DNA of 64,000 bases, taken from contig NZ_JVMD01000024.1 in NCBI RefSeq assembly GCF_001056295.1, forward strand, positions 1 to 64,000. Direction: 5' to 3'. The notes beneath the pieces were generated by a model. That model was not told where the DNA came from. It did no database searches and saw only the letters and a program-made list of their open reading frames with translations. This DNA is from Corynebacterium halotolerans (GTDB lineage Bacteria > Actinomycetota > Actinomycetes > Mycobacteriales > Mycobacteriaceae). Numbering within the stretch: position 1 is the stretch's first letter; each line of letters begins with the position of its first letter. The position numbers and the translations under genes are program-made. Shown here one piece after another: positions 10,087 through 19,359 of this stretch.

Positions 10087-10338
10087 CTACGCGCTTTCGT
10101 GGAAGGTGCGGTCCAGGACGTCGCGCTGCTGCTCGGCGGTGAGCTTGACGAAGTTCACCGCGTATCCCGACACGCGGACCGTCAGGTTCGGGTACTTCTC
10201 CGGGTTGGCCATCGCATCCTCGAGCGTGGACTTGTCCAGCACGTTGATGTTGGCGTGGTACAGGCCGGAACCGGCGTTGTTGGCGGTGCGCTGCGCCTTC
10301 ATGTCGGCGAGGCGCTCGTCGAAGGTCTTGGCGGACAT
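10087..10338 (-). CDS. grcA: Separate glycyl-radical domain protein (GrcA/YfiD-like), partner of truncated PflB
   Basis: 83 residues that match only the C-terminal glycyl-radical domain of pyruvate formate-lyase: [21 protein letters not shown], with the radical-bearing glycine at about residue 58 in RVSGYA. An AAGGAGA ribosome site sits 6 bases before the ATG, so this is a genuine separate gene, not the tail of a sequencing frameshift. E. coli GrcA (127 residues) is a spare part that rescues oxygen-damaged full-length PflB. Here the large subunit upstream lacks this domain altogether, so this small protein should be an obligatory subunit carrying the radical. It lies between pflB and pflA. 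The first 25 residues are a charged helix-like extension not found at this place in PflB. Confidence 0.9.
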   Translation of the reverse strand: MSAKTFDERLADMKAQRTANNAGSGLYHANINVLDKSTLEDAMANPEKYPNLTVRVSGYAVNFVKLTAEQQRDVLDRTFHESA

Positions 10339-10441
10339 CGGGGTCTCCTTGTCGTGTCGTGCCCGGCGGGGTGGTGCGGGCGTCGGTTGTGTCGGCGTCG
10401 GTTGCGTTCGGGGGCGTGGGGGTGGCCCGGGCGTGGCGCGG

Positions 10442-12553
10442 CTACTCGCCGTCCATGATGAAGCCCGCGTCGAGGATGCCGACCAGGTTCGCCACCTGCT
10501 CGTCCTTCGTGCGGCCCAGGCCGGACGGGGTGATGGTGTTGGTCAGCGAAATGCCGTCGAGCGCGTCCTCGTAATCGAGCTTGCCCACCGACAGCATGGA
10601 CGCGACCATGCCGTGGGTGTCCATGCCGTTTTCGGGGTTGGCGCCCGGCGCGAACGGGGTGCCGGCGCGGTGGCCGGAGGGGAAGTTTCCGGTGGCGCGG
10701 CCGTAGACCACGTTCGACGTGATGGTCAGCACCGACTGGGTGGGGATCGCGTCGCGGTAGAGCGGGATCTCCTTGATCTTCGCCATGACGGTGTGGACGA
10801 TCGTCGCGGCGATGTCGTCGGCCAGGTCGTCGTCGTTGCCGTAGACGGGGAAGTCGCCCTCGGTGACGTAGTCGACGATCAGCCCGGTGTCGTCGCGCAC
10901 CGGCGTGACCTTGGCGTACTTGATGGCCGACAGCGAGTCGGCGACGATGGACAGCCCGGCGATGCCGCAGCCCATCGAGCGGATGATGTCGGAGTCGTGC
11001 AGCGCCATCTCGATGGACTCGTAGGCGTACTTGTCGTGGCACCAGTGGATGATGTTCAGGGCCTCGACGTAGGTGCCGATCACCCAGTCGAGCATGTCCT
11101 CGTACTTCGCCCAGACTTCGTCGAAGTTCAGCGGCCCGTCGCCGGCGATGGGCTCGTGGCCCTCCACCACCTGGACGCCCGTGACCTCGTCGCGGCCGCC
11201 GTTGAGCGCGTAGAGCAGGGCCTTGGCGGCGTTGACGCGCGCGCCGAAGAACTGCATCTGCTTGCCGACGGTCATCGGGGAGACGCAGCAGGCGATCGCG
11301 GCGTCATCGCCCCATCGGTCGCGGATCTGGGCGTCCGACTCGTACTGGATCGACGAGGTTTCGATGGAGATGGCCGAGCAGAATTCCTTGTACCCGGCGG
11401 GCAGCTGCGGGTCCCAGAACACGGTGATGTTCGGCTCCGGAGCCGGGCCGAGGTTGCGCAGCGTCTGCAGCAGGCGGAACGCGGTCTTGGTGACCATGTG
11501 GCGCCCGTCGTCGGAGAAGCCGGCGTCGGACCACGTCGCCCAGTAGGGGTCGCCGGAGAAGATCTGGTCGTAGTCGATGGTGCGCAGGAAGCGGACGATG
11601 CGCAGCTTGATCACCAGCGCGTCCATGATCTCCTGGGCGTCCGTTTCGGTGATCCGGCCCGCGGCGAGATCGCGTTCGAAGTACGGGTCGAAGAACGCCG
11701 ACAGGCGACCGATGGACATGGCTGCGCCGTCCTGCGACTTCACCGACGCGAGGTAACCGAAGTAGGTCCACTGCACCGCTTCCTGCGCCGTGGTGGCGGG
11801 GCCGGAGATGTCGAAGCCGTAGGTCTCCGCCATCGCCTTGAGCTTCTTCAGCGCCCGGATCTGCTCGGCGTGCTCCTCGCGGTAGCGCGCCCAGTGCTCC
11901 GAGAAGCCCCGGTCGGAGACGGCGGACTTCGCGGCCTCCTTCTCCTCGATCAGCCGGTCGACGCCGTAGAGCGCCACCCGGCGGTAGTCGCCGATGATGC
12001 GGCCGCGGCCGTAGGCGTCGGGCAGGCCCGTGATGATGTGCGACCTGCGGGCCGCGCGGATGCGGTCGGTGTAGACGTCGAAGACGGCCTCGTTGTGGGT
12101 CTTGCGGTATTTGGTGAAGATCTCCCTGACCCGCGGATCGACCTCCTTGCCGGCCTCCTTGATCGCGGTCTCCACCATGCGCCAGCCGCCGTTGGGCATC
12201 ATGGCGCGCTTGAGGGGGACGTCCGTCTGCAGGCCGACGATGACGTCGTCGTCCTCGGAGATGTGGCCCGCCGGGAACGCGTCGATGTCCGCCGGGGTGG
12301 TGGTGTCGACGTCGTAGACGCGCTTCTCGCGCTCCACCGACAAGTATTTCTTCTCCAGGTGATCCCACACGCGCAGCGTCTTGTCAGTGGGGCCGGACAG
12401 GAACGACGCGTCGCCGTCGTAAGGCGCGTAGTTGTGCTGGATGAAATTCCGGACGTCGATGGACTCACGCCACCGGTCGCCGGCGAACCCCTCCCACGGA
12501 TCGCGCGGCGATCCTTCGGCCTGCGTGCGTGCGTTGGGCGCGGCAGTGCTCAC
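10442..12553 (-). CDS. pflB: Pyruvate formate-lyase catalytic subunit lacking the glycyl-radical domain
   Basis: 703 residues from GTG 12553, preceded by GGAAAGG; an upstream ATG at 12625 would add 24 unlikely residues. The enzyme converts pyruvate plus CoA to formate plus acetyl-CoA without oxygen. The two active-site cysteines are in IACCVSPM (about residues 422-423). The barrel is complete, but the protein stops at the point equivalent to about residue 690 of the 760-residue E. coli enzyme ([15 protein letters not shown], then stop), just before the glycyl-radical hairpin. That missing piece is encoded by the next gene after a 103-base gap rich in ACC/GAC codons. The gap is out of frame with the small gene, so stop read-through would not fuse them. 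Confidence 0.92.
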   Translation of the reverse strand: MSTAAPNARTQAEGSPRDPWEGFAGDRWRESIDVRNFIQHNYAPYDGDASFLSGPTDKTLRVWDHLEKKYLSVEREKRVYDVDTTTPADIDAFPAGHISEDDDVIVGLQTDVPLKRAMMPNGGWRMVETAIKEAGKEVDPRVREIFTKYRKTHNEAVFDVYTDRIRAARRSHIITGLPDAYGRGRIIGDYRRVALYGVDRLIEEKEAAKSAVSDRGFSEHWARYREEHAEQIRALKKLKAMAETYGFDISGPATTAQEAVQWTYFGYLASVKSQDGAAMSIGRLSAFFDPYFERDLAAGRITETDAQEIMDALVIKLRIVRFLRTIDYDQIFSGDPYWATWSDAGFSDDGRHMVTKTAFRLLQTLRNLGPAPEPNITVFWDPQLPAGYKEFCSAISIETSSIQYESDAQIRDRWGDDAAIACCVSPMTVGKQMQFFGARVNAAKALLYALNGGRDEVTGVQVVEGHEPIAGDGPLNFDEVWAKYEDMLDWVIGTYVEALNIIHWCHDKYAYESIEMALHDSDIIRSMGCGIAGLSIVADSLSAIKYAKVTPVRDDTGLIVDYVTEGDFPVYGNDDDLADDIAATIVHTVMAKIKEIPLYRDAIPTQSVLTITSNVVYGRATGNFPSGHRAGTPFAPGANPENGMDTHGMVASMLSVGKLDYEDALDGISLTNTITPSGLGRTKDEQVANLVGILDAGFIMDGE

Positions 12554-12819
12554 CCGTGCCACCTTTCCGGCCCCCGTGGGGCCACCTCTCGTCGGATGTT
12601 TTCTGACGGGCGGATCGCCCCGCACACGACATCCGCCCCCGGTGAGAGGCGATCGGCCTACGGCGCCTCCCCGCGTGGTGGGCGGGGCCGGCGCGACGGG
12701 CCCGAGGCGTTGATCCGCGCTTCACCGGCCACCATACGCCCGTCGATGCCCGAACGCAGGTCTCGGGAATGCCCGGTCGGTCACATCCGGGAGAATCGGG
12801 CATGGCGGTGTGGCGGCGG

Positions 12820-14601
12820 TCACGACAACAGCTGGTCGCGGGCCAAATCCCGGTACAGATCGGACTCCGCCATGAGCTCCGCGTGTGTGCCCGACGCCCG
12901 CACCGCGCCCGACTCCAGGACGATGATCCGGTCGGCGCCGGCGACGGTGGCCAGACGGTGGGCGACGATGATCACCGTGCGGCGGCGCGAGGCGGTGTCG
13001 ATGGCGGCCTGCAGCGCCCGTTCGTTGCGGGAATCCAGCGAGGCCGTCGGCTCGTCGAGAAGCAGGATCGGCCGGTCCGCGAGCAGGGCGCGCGCGATGG
13101 CCAGGCGCTGGCGCTCGCCCCCGGACAGGCCGATGCCGCGGTCGCCGACCGTCGCGTCCAGGCCGTCCGCGTGTGCGTCGATGCGGTCCAGCAGGTTCAC
13201 CGAGGCCAGGGCTTCGCGGCAGCGCTCGTCGGGGACGTCCTCGAGTCCGAGGGTGAGGTTCGAGCGGATGGTGCCGGCCAGCGCCGGCGCGGACTGCTCG
13301 ACGTAGGCGATGTGGCGGCGCAGATCGGCGCGATCGAGGTCGCGCACGTCGACGCCGCCGACACGGACCACGCCGCGGCTCGGGTCGTGCAGGCGCTCGA
13401 TGAGCGAGAGGATCGTCGACTTGCCCGCTCCGGACGGCCCCACGAGCGCCGTGGTGCGCCCGGCGTCGGCGGCGAAGGTGACGCCGTCCAGGACGAGTTC
13501 GCTCTCGCGTCCGTCCCTCGATTGGCCCTCGTGCGCGAATTCGACTCCGTCGAACTCCACGGCGGGCACGGGGCCGGACAAGTCGGGGAGGACGCCGGCG
13601 ATGGGGGAGTCGCCGGCGCCCTCGGGCGGCAGCGACATGACCTCGTCGATGCGGGCGAGGGCGCCCAGGGCCTCGGCGACCGACGTGATCGCCGCGAACA
13701 ACTGCGCGACGGGCATCATCAGCATGAACAGGAACATCAGGAAGGCCACCAGATTGGCCACCGACAGATCGCCGGCGGCCACGCGGGCGCCGCCGAGCCC
13801 GAGGACCACCAGAAACGCGACCTGGATGGCCAGGCCGCTCATCGGCCACAGGATCGCCTCCAGCCGCACCGAGCGCAGCGAGGCGCGCCATGCACGGTCG
13901 GCGTCGGACTTCAGCGCGGAGGCCTCCGCCGCAGTCGCCCCCGCCGCGCGGACCGCCACGATCGCCGACAGCGCCCGCTCGACGCCCGACGACATCGCGC
14001 CGGTCGATTCGCGCACGCGCCGCGCCAGCTCCTGGATCTTGCCGGAGGCCGCGACGACCGTGATGACCGCCGCCGCGAGCACGCCCAAGGCGACGGCGAA
14101 GAGCAGCGCGTCGAGCCAGATCATGGCGGCGGCCGAACCGATGATGATCAGCGCGCCGCCGAAGGCGTCGACGACGCCGCCGGTGATCGCGGTGCGCACC
14201 GAATCGGTGTCCGCGCCCACGCGGGAGACCAGATCGCCCGTGCGATGGCGTCCGTAGGTCGCCGCCGGCAGCCGGAGCAACCGGTCGAGCAGGGCATGGC
14301 GCAGGGAACGCACCATCGACTCCGCCGTGCGGCCGAGCAGGTACTGCTGCACGGAACCGACCGCCGAGGACAGCAGGACGACGGCGAGAAGGCCGGTGAC
14401 GAACGGCGCCAACACGGAGCCGGCGCCCACGGCCTCGATGATCCCGTTGACCAGCAACGGCTGCACCAGAGACGCGAATGCCCCGATCAGCGACAGGACC
14501 ACCACCGCGACCAGCGCCGCCCGGGATTCGCGGACGTGATCCCGGAGAATGCCCGCGCCCCGCCTCAGCGTGAGGCGGGGCGCGGAAGAGGTTTCGGTCA
14601 T
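12820..14601 (-). CDS. ABC transporter, fused permease and ATPase (exporter type)
   Basis: 593 residues. Residues 1-320 hold about six membrane segments (ABC_membrane type). The ATPase half has Walker A GPSGAGKST (about 390), signature LSGGERQ and Walker B ILLLDEPTASLD, followed by the H-loop histidine in IIVAHRL. One polypeptide is a half-transporter that would work as a dimer exporting lipids, peptides or drugs; the substrate is not evident. The start codon follows TACAAT by 8 bases with no ribosome site, suggesting a leaderless transcript starting in the 25-base gap after ndh. It therefore probably has its own promoter although it lies directly behind ndh on the same strand. Confidence 0.92.
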   Translation of the reverse strand: MTETSSAPRLTLRRGAGILRDHVRESRAALVAVVVLSLIGAFASLVQPLLVNGIIEAVGAGSVLAPFVTGLLAVVLLSSAVGSVQQYLLGRTAESMVRSLRHALLDRLLRLPAATYGRHRTGDLVSRVGADTDSVRTAITGGVVDAFGGALIIIGSAAAMIWLDALLFAVALGVLAAAVITVVAASGKIQELARRVRESTGAMSSGVERALSAIVAVRAAGATAAEASALKSDADRAWRASLRSVRLEAILWPMSGLAIQVAFLVVLGLGGARVAAGDLSVANLVAFLMFLFMLMMPVAQLFAAITSVAEALGALARIDEVMSLPPEGAGDSPIAGVLPDLSGPVPAVEFDGVEFAHEGQSRDGRESELVLDGVTFAADAGRTTALVGPSGAGKSTILSLIERLHDPSRGVVRVGGVDVRDLDRADLRRHIAYVEQSAPALAGTIRSNLTLGLEDVPDERCREALASVNLLDRIDAHADGLDATVGDRGIGLSGGERQRLAIARALLADRPILLLDEPTASLDSRNERALQAAIDTASRRRTVIIVAHRLATVAGADRIIVLESGAVRASGTHAELMAESDLYRDLARDQLLS

Positions 14602-14626
14602 GTGGGCGGATTGTACCCGCGGGCGG

Positions 14627-16051
14627 CTACTTGTCGCCGCGCTCGATCTCGCTGATGCCCTTCTTGTCGCGGATGCCGGTGTCGTCGCCGGTCAGTTCCG
14701 TCAGACGGTCGATGGCGGTGCGGGCGTACATCTGCTGGCGGGTGGACACCAGCTGGTAGCGATCGCGCGTGAGCACGTTGAGGCCCCAGCTGATCACCGA
14801 CACCAGGCGGTTGCGGAAGCCGACCAGGAACATCAGGTGCACGGCCAGCCACAGGACCCAGCCCAGGAAACCGGTGACCTCGACCTTGCCCATCTTCACC
14901 ACGGCGGCGAAGCGGGACACGGTGGCCATCGAGCCCTTGTCGAAGTACTCGAACGGCTCGCGGTTGGCGGGCTGCTCGCCCTCGGCGTTCTCGAGCGTCT
15001 CGGTTTCCGAGATGACGAGGTCGGCGACGTACTCGCCGCCCTGGATGGCGACCTGGGCGACGCCCGGCAGGCCGTTGAGGGCCATCATGTCGCCGACGAC
15101 GAAGACATTCTTGTGCTCGCCCACCGACAGGTCCGGGTTGACCTGGACGCGGCCGGCGCGGTCGCACTCGACGCCGCACTGGTCGGCGATCATCTTTCCC
15201 AGCGGCGACGCGGCGACGCCGGCGGACCAGATCTTGCAGTAGGACGGGATCGTCTCGACGGTGCCGTCCTCGGCGTTCTTGTAGGTGACGCCGTACTCGT
15301 CGACGTCGGTGACCATCGCGTTGAGCTTGACGATGACGCCGAGCTTCTCCAGCTGCTTCTGGGCGTTGCGGCCCAGGCGCTTGCCGAACGGCGGCAGCAC
15401 CTGCGGGGCGCCGTCGAGCAGGATGACGCGCGCGGCGTGCGGGTTGTAGCTGCGGTAGGACGACTTCAGCGTGCGGTTGGCCAGCTCGGCCAGCTGGCCG
15501 GCGAGCTCCACGCCGGTCGGGCCGGCGCCGACGACCACGAAGGTCAGCAGGCGCTCGCGCTCGGCCGGGTCGTTGGCCAGCTCGGCGTGCTCGAAGGAGG
15601 CGATGATGCGGGAGCGGATCTCCAGGGCGTCGTCGATGGTCTTCATGCCCGGGGCGTACTTGGCGAAGTGGTCGTTGCCGAAGTAGCCCTGGCCCGCGCC
15701 GGCGGCGACGAGCAGGTAGTCGTACTCCCAGTCCTGGACGCGGTTGCCCAGCTTGGAGGTGACGGTCCGCGCGTCGACGTTGATGTCCGTGACCTCGCCC
15801 TTGACGACGCGGATGTTCTGGTCGCCGTCGAAGATCTGGCGGGTCGGCGGGGCGATCTCGCCGGAGGAGAGGATGCCGGTGGCCACCTGGTACAGCAGCG
15901 GCTGGAAGAGGTGGTGGTTCGTACGGTCGATGAGGGTGACGTCGACGTTCTCGTCCTTGAGCTTGCGGGCGGCGAAGAGGCCGCCGAAACCCGAACCGAC
16001 GATGACGACGTGGGGTCGTCCCGTTCGAGGACGGTAGGGAGTCTCGGTCAT
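14627..16051 (-). CDS. ndh: Type II NADH dehydrogenase
   Basis: 474 residues from ATG 16051, preceded by GAGGAG at ideal spacing; a frame open much further upstream is an artefact of high GC. It has an N-terminal FAD-binding GSGFGGL (about residue 17) and a second dinucleotide fold VVVGAGPTGVELAGQLAEL for NADH (about 180). The C-terminal amphipathic region would anchor the enzyme to the membrane, where it passes electrons from NADH to menaquinone without pumping protons. TATCAT about 45 bases upstream (16097-16102) is a possible -10 element. The neighbouring Cfa-like gene is divergent, with a shared regulatory region of about 105 bases. Confidence 0.95.
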   Translation of the reverse strand: MTETPYRPRTGRPHVVIVGSGFGGLFAARKLKDENVDVTLIDRTNHHLFQPLLYQVATGILSSGEIAPPTRQIFDGDQNIRVVKGEVTDINVDARTVTSKLGNRVQDWEYDYLLVAAGAGQGYFGNDHFAKYAPGMKTIDDALEIRSRIIASFEHAELANDPAERERLLTFVVVGAGPTGVELAGQLAELANRTLKSSYRSYNPHAARVILLDGAPQVLPPFGKRLGRNAQKQLEKLGVIVKLNAMVTDVDEYGVTYKNAEDGTVETIPSYCKIWSAGVAASPLGKMIADQCGVECDRAGRVQVNPDLSVGEHKNVFVVGDMMALNGLPGVAQVAIQGGEYVADLVISETETLENAEGEQPANREPFEYFDKGSMATVSRFAAVVKMGKVEVTGFLGWVLWLAVHLMFLVGFRNRLVSVISWGLNVLTRDRYQLVSTRQQMYARTAIDRLTELTGDDTGIRDKKGISEIERGDK

Positions 16052-16156
16052 GAAAATTCTCCTCGAATTTCGTACGTGGGTGGGGGTACCGGCACATGAT
16101 AGTGCTTGCGGTGCGCCGCCGCCTACTCGGTCGCGCCCGCCGGTAGCCTGACCCGC

Positions 16157-17518
16157 ATGGCCGATAAAGAGGTGAGGAACGCCGCGCTGCCCGTGGAGCG
16201 CTTCGCCGTCGACGCCGACCGCTGGCCGGGTGTGGCCCGGGTGCCCGACGGCCGTCTGCTGGGCAGGCGCGCCGACCTGGCGCGGAAGTCGTTCCGCCGC
16301 GCCTGCGCCCGCCACGGCGTGGAGATCGATGGCCCGGGGTCGGCGACGATCGGCATCCGCGACCCGGAGGCGATGTTCCGCCGCATCGCGGAGGCCGACT
16401 GGGTCGGCCTCGGCGAGTCGTACCTCGCCGGCGAGTGGGAATCCGACACGTTGCCCCGCACCCTGGCGGCGCTTTTCGACGCCGGGCTCGACGTCGGCGC
16501 CGAGGGCCGCGTGGGCAGGGGGCTGCGCAAACTGTCCGGCCGCCGGCCCACGCCGCGCGGCACGGGTCCCGGCGGGGAACTGCCGGCGTCGCTGATCGAG
16601 CTGTTCGCGGGGCCGTCGCTGACGGGCGGTTCGGCGCTGTTCGCCTCCGGGGCGAGGACGACGTCGCTGGAGGAGATCCCCAACCAGGCGCCCGGCGCGG
16701 GCCGCGGCGGCGTGCCCGCCAACTGGAAGGTCGACGTCACCCGCATCGACCCGCCCGAGGGCGTCGCCCGCGCCGATCTGCCCGAAGCGCAGGCTCGCCG
16801 CGTCGAGCGCATGCTCGATCTGGCGCGGGTGCGCGCCGGCGATCGCGTCCTGGAGTGGCCGTCGTCGGGAGGCGAACTGGCGTTGCGCGCCGCCGACCGG
16901 GGCGCCTCCGCCGACGTGCTGGCCATTTCGGACGATCACGCGGAGGCCGTCGGAAAGCGCGCCGACGACGCCGGGCTGTCCGGGCCCGTCCGCGTCCTGC
17001 GGGCCGACCGGGTCATCCCGTCGCCGCGGGATTTCGACGGCGACTACGAGGCGATCTTCAACGTCGAGCGGCTGGAGACCTTCGGCCCCGACGGCATCCG
17101 CAGCTGGCTGCGCGGCGCGGAGCGGGTCCTGGCCGACCGGGGGACGATCGCCGTGCAGATGACCGTGGCCGCCGACCGCTTCGACGACTCCGCCGGCTCC
17201 GCGCTCGACCTGGCGCGATCCTACGTCTGGCCCGCGCTGCACCACCCGACCATGGACGAACTGCGGCGCATCGTCGACCGCGACACGGGGCTGCGCATCA
17301 TCTCCGAAACGCACCTCGCCGGCCACCACGAACGCACCCTGGCGCTGTGGCGCGAGCTGTTCGCCGCGCACTCGCGCGAAGCCGCCGGGCTCGGATACGA
17401 CCGCGTCTACCGCCGCCTGTGGGACTTCCACCTGGCGCTGCAGCAGGCGCTCGTCGCCACCGGCCGCACCGACATGGTGCAGATCGAACTGATGGCCAAG
17501 CCGCGCAAACGGCGGTGA
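16157..17518 (+). CDS. Cyclopropane-fatty-acid synthase-like protein with degenerate SAM motif
   Basis: 453 residues from ATG 16157, which lies 7 bases after TAGCCT (probable leaderless start). The N-terminal part (WVGLGESYLAGEWESD) and the C-terminal part (YDRVYRRLWDFHLALQQAL) are typical of the Cfa/CmaA family, which methylates double bonds of phospholipid acyl chains. In the family the SAM-binding loop reads roughly V-L-D/E-I-G-C-G-W-G; here it reads VLEWPSSGGELAL, so the first glycines are lost. The region of about residues 150-215 is a low-similarity linker. It may be a catalytically altered or inactive member, or one using a different binding mode. It is divergent from ndh and convergent with the MFS gene. 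Confidence 0.8.
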   Translation: MADKEVRNAALPVERFAVDADRWPGVARVPDGRLLGRRADLARKSFRRACARHGVEIDGPGSATIGIRDPEAMFRRIAEADWVGLGESYLAGEWESDTLPRTLAALFDAGLDVGAEGRVGRGLRKLSGRRPTPRGTGPGGELPASLIELFAGPSLTGGSALFASGARTTSLEEIPNQAPGAGRGGVPANWKVDVTRIDPPEGVARADLPEAQARRVERMLDLARVRAGDRVLEWPSSGGELALRAADRGASADVLAISDDHAEAVGKRADDAGLSGPVRVLRADRVIPSPRDFDGDYEAIFNVERLETFGPDGIRSWLRGAERVLADRGTIAVQMTVAADRFDDSAGSALDLARSYVWPALHHPTMDELRRIVDRDTGLRIISETHLAGHHERTLALWRELFAAHSREAAGLGYDRVYRRLWDFHLALQQALVATGRTDMVQIELMAKPRKRR

Positions 17519-17660
17519 GCCGCGCCCCTTCGACGCGGACCGTGCAGCGGCGCGCGCCCGCCGATTCCGGGTGCCGCCGGTGCCCCGACCCCTCGACGCC
17601 GAACGCCCCGCCTCCCGGGAAGACCGGGGACGGGGCGCGTGGGCGTCGTGAAGCGAAAGG

Positions 17661-19055
17661 CTAGAGCTCGGCCAGATCGACGTAGCGGGTCTCCCGCATG
17701 ATCAGGATGGCGACCAACGACAGGATCGCGGCCAGGGTCAGGTAAACGCCCACGGACGAGACGCCGTACGACGCGACCAGCGCGGTGGCGATGAACGGCG
17801 CGACCGCCGCACCGAGGATCGACGCCACGTTGTAGGAGATGCCCGACCCCGTGTAGCGCACGTTGGTGGGGAACAGCTCCGGCAACACCGCCGACATCGG
17901 GCCGAAGACCAGGCCCATCAGGAACATGCCGATGGTCAGGAACGCGAGCACCGAGGCCAACGACGCCGTCTCCGGGTTCAGGAACAGCGCGAACGTCAGG
18001 CCGAACACGATCAGGCCGACCGACACGATGGTCAGCAGGCGGCGGCGGCCCATCGCGTCACCGAGCTTGCCCGACAGCGGCACCGCGATGATGAACGCGA
18101 AGATGGAGATCAGCTGCAGCTTCAGGAAGTCGACGTAGGGAATGCCCAGGCCCAGCCCCCGGTCGGGGTCGCCGATGCCATAGGAGAGCACCCACGTGGT
18201 GACCAGGTAAAACAGCGTGTAGCACGAGATCATGATGGCCGTGCCCAGGATCATCGGGCGCCACGACGTGCGGAACGCCTCCTTCGCCGGAGACTGCACC
18301 TTCTGGCCGCGGGCGACCGCATGCTGGAATACCGGCGTTTCCTCGAGCTTCAGGCGCATCCACAGTCCCAGGATCACCATCACGGCGCTGAGCAGGAACG
18401 GCAGGCGCCAGCCCCACTCCATGAACGGGCCCGTGGTGTCGCCGTTGGTGTGGCCCAGGACCGTCACGATGAGCAGGAACAGGCCGTTGGCGAACAGGAA
18501 GCCCAGCGGTGCGCCGAGCTGCGGCCACATCGCCGCCCACCCGCGCTTGCCCTCTTCGGCGGTCTCCGTCGCCAGCAGCGCCGCGCCCGACCACTCGCCG
18601 CCGAGGCCAAGGCCCTGGCAGAAGCGCATCACGGCCAGCAGCGCCGGGGCGATGATGCCCGCCTGCGCATACGTCGGCAGCAGGCCGATGAGGAAGGTGG
18701 CGATGCCCATCGTCAGCAGCGACGCGACCAGCGTCGCCTTGCGGCCGATGACGTCGCCGAAGTGGCCGAACAGCAGCGAGCCCACCGGGCGCGCGACGAA
18801 GGCCAGGCCGAACGTCGCGAACGAACTGAGCAGGCCGATCGTCGGGTCCTCGGATTTGGGGAAGAACAGGTAGGGGAAAACGGCCACCGCGGCGGTGGCG
18901 TAGATGTAGAAGTCGTAGAACTCGATGGTCGTGCCTACGAGCGAGGAGAAGATGATCCGGCGCTTCTGCTTGGGATCGGTCACGCCCGCGACCGTGTGCG
19001 CCTCGGGGGCGGCGGTCTTCGTCGGGGCGTTGGCGGTGTAGTCGCCAGCGTTCAT
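17661..19055 (-). CDS. MFS transporter, metabolite:H+ symporter (MHS) family
   Basis: 464 residues with about 12 membrane helices. The start IEFYDFYIYATAAVAVFP and the loop FGHFGDVIGRKATL are characteristic of the MHS branch (ProP, KgtP, ShiA and citrate-type carriers), which take up small organic acids or betaines with protons. The specific substrate cannot be assigned. The N-terminal tail of about 35 residues is polar. The gene is divergent from the flavoprotein gene, and its 5' region holds a promoter with a palindrome between the -35 and -10 elements (see 19188-19217), implying repression by a dimeric regulator. Confidence 0.9.
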   Translation of the reverse strand: MNAGDYTANAPTKTAAPEAHTVAGVTDPKQKRRIIFSSLVGTTIEFYDFYIYATAAVAVFPYLFFPKSEDPTIGLLSSFATFGLAFVARPVGSLLFGHFGDVIGRKATLVASLLTMGIATFLIGLLPTYAQAGIIAPALLAVMRFCQGLGLGGEWSGAALLATETAEEGKRGWAAMWPQLGAPLGFLFANGLFLLIVTVLGHTNGDTTGPFMEWGWRLPFLLSAVMVILGLWMRLKLEETPVFQHAVARGQKVQSPAKEAFRTSWRPMILGTAIMISCYTLFYLVTTWVLSYGIGDPDRGLGLGIPYVDFLKLQLISIFAFIIAVPLSGKLGDAMGRRRLLTIVSVGLIVFGLTFALFLNPETASLASVLAFLTIGMFLMGLVFGPMSAVLPELFPTNVRYTGSGISYNVASILGAAVAPFIATALVASYGVSSVGVYLTLAAILSLVAILIMRETRYVDLAEL

Positions 19056-19187
19056 GTGGGTCGTCCTAGGGGTCTGGGGCGCGGCCGTTCCGTGTGAGGA
19101 TGGCGAGCGCGTGGTCTCGGCGGCTCCGGCGCGGCGGGGTGGGCCGCGGACGAGGCAACCGAATGGCTCGGGGTCGCCGTCGCGGTA

Positions 19188-19217
19188 ACACTAATAGGGC
19201 TTATGTAAGCCTGACAA
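19188..19217 (-). promoter_or_regulatory. Predicted promoter with internal operator for the MHS transporter gene
   Basis: On the minus strand TTGTCA (19217-19212), an 18-base spacer and TAGTGT (19193-19188) form a plausible promoter. The spacer contains the perfect 6-bp inverted repeat GGCTTA-TG-TAAGCC (19198-19211), placed where a bound repressor would block RNA polymerase. The leader to the transporter start would be about 130 bases. The rest of the 300-base gap holds G-rich triplet runs (GGCGGGTGC repeats) and the -10 of the divergent flavoprotein gene. Confidence 0.5.
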
Positions 19218-19359
19218 GGGGTTTCTCGGCGGTTTTCCCCGCACGGGTTGTTTTGGCATGGAAAATCCCCGGTGGCGGCGGGTGCGGCGGGTGCGGCGGG
19301 GCGAAAAATAGTTTCGCGGGAACGCGGCCCGGCCCCGGAAACCGGGATAACCTCTCCAC

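Noticed and set aside
12554-12819. FNR- or ArcA-like control site upstream of pflB
   Set aside because: I looked for an anaerobic regulator palindrome in the 266-base gap and saw only GC-rich hairpins; nothing matches a known box.
9755-13306. A 1,183-codon open frame on the plus strand across the pfl locus
   Set aside because: It is antisense to pflA, grcA and pflB, which have clear family motifs. Long antisense frames are common in GC-rich DNA and this one has Arg/Val/Asp-biased, domain-free sequence.
16052-17431. N-terminal extension of ndh to 934 residues
   Set aside because: Antisense shadow of the Cfa-like gene. The ATG at 16051 has a GAGGAG site and matches the family N-terminus.
17595-17645. 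Terminator between the convergent Cfa-like and MHS genes
   Set aside because: GC-rich complementary stretches exist, but the stem is bulged and there is no T-run, so I could not support it as a terminator.
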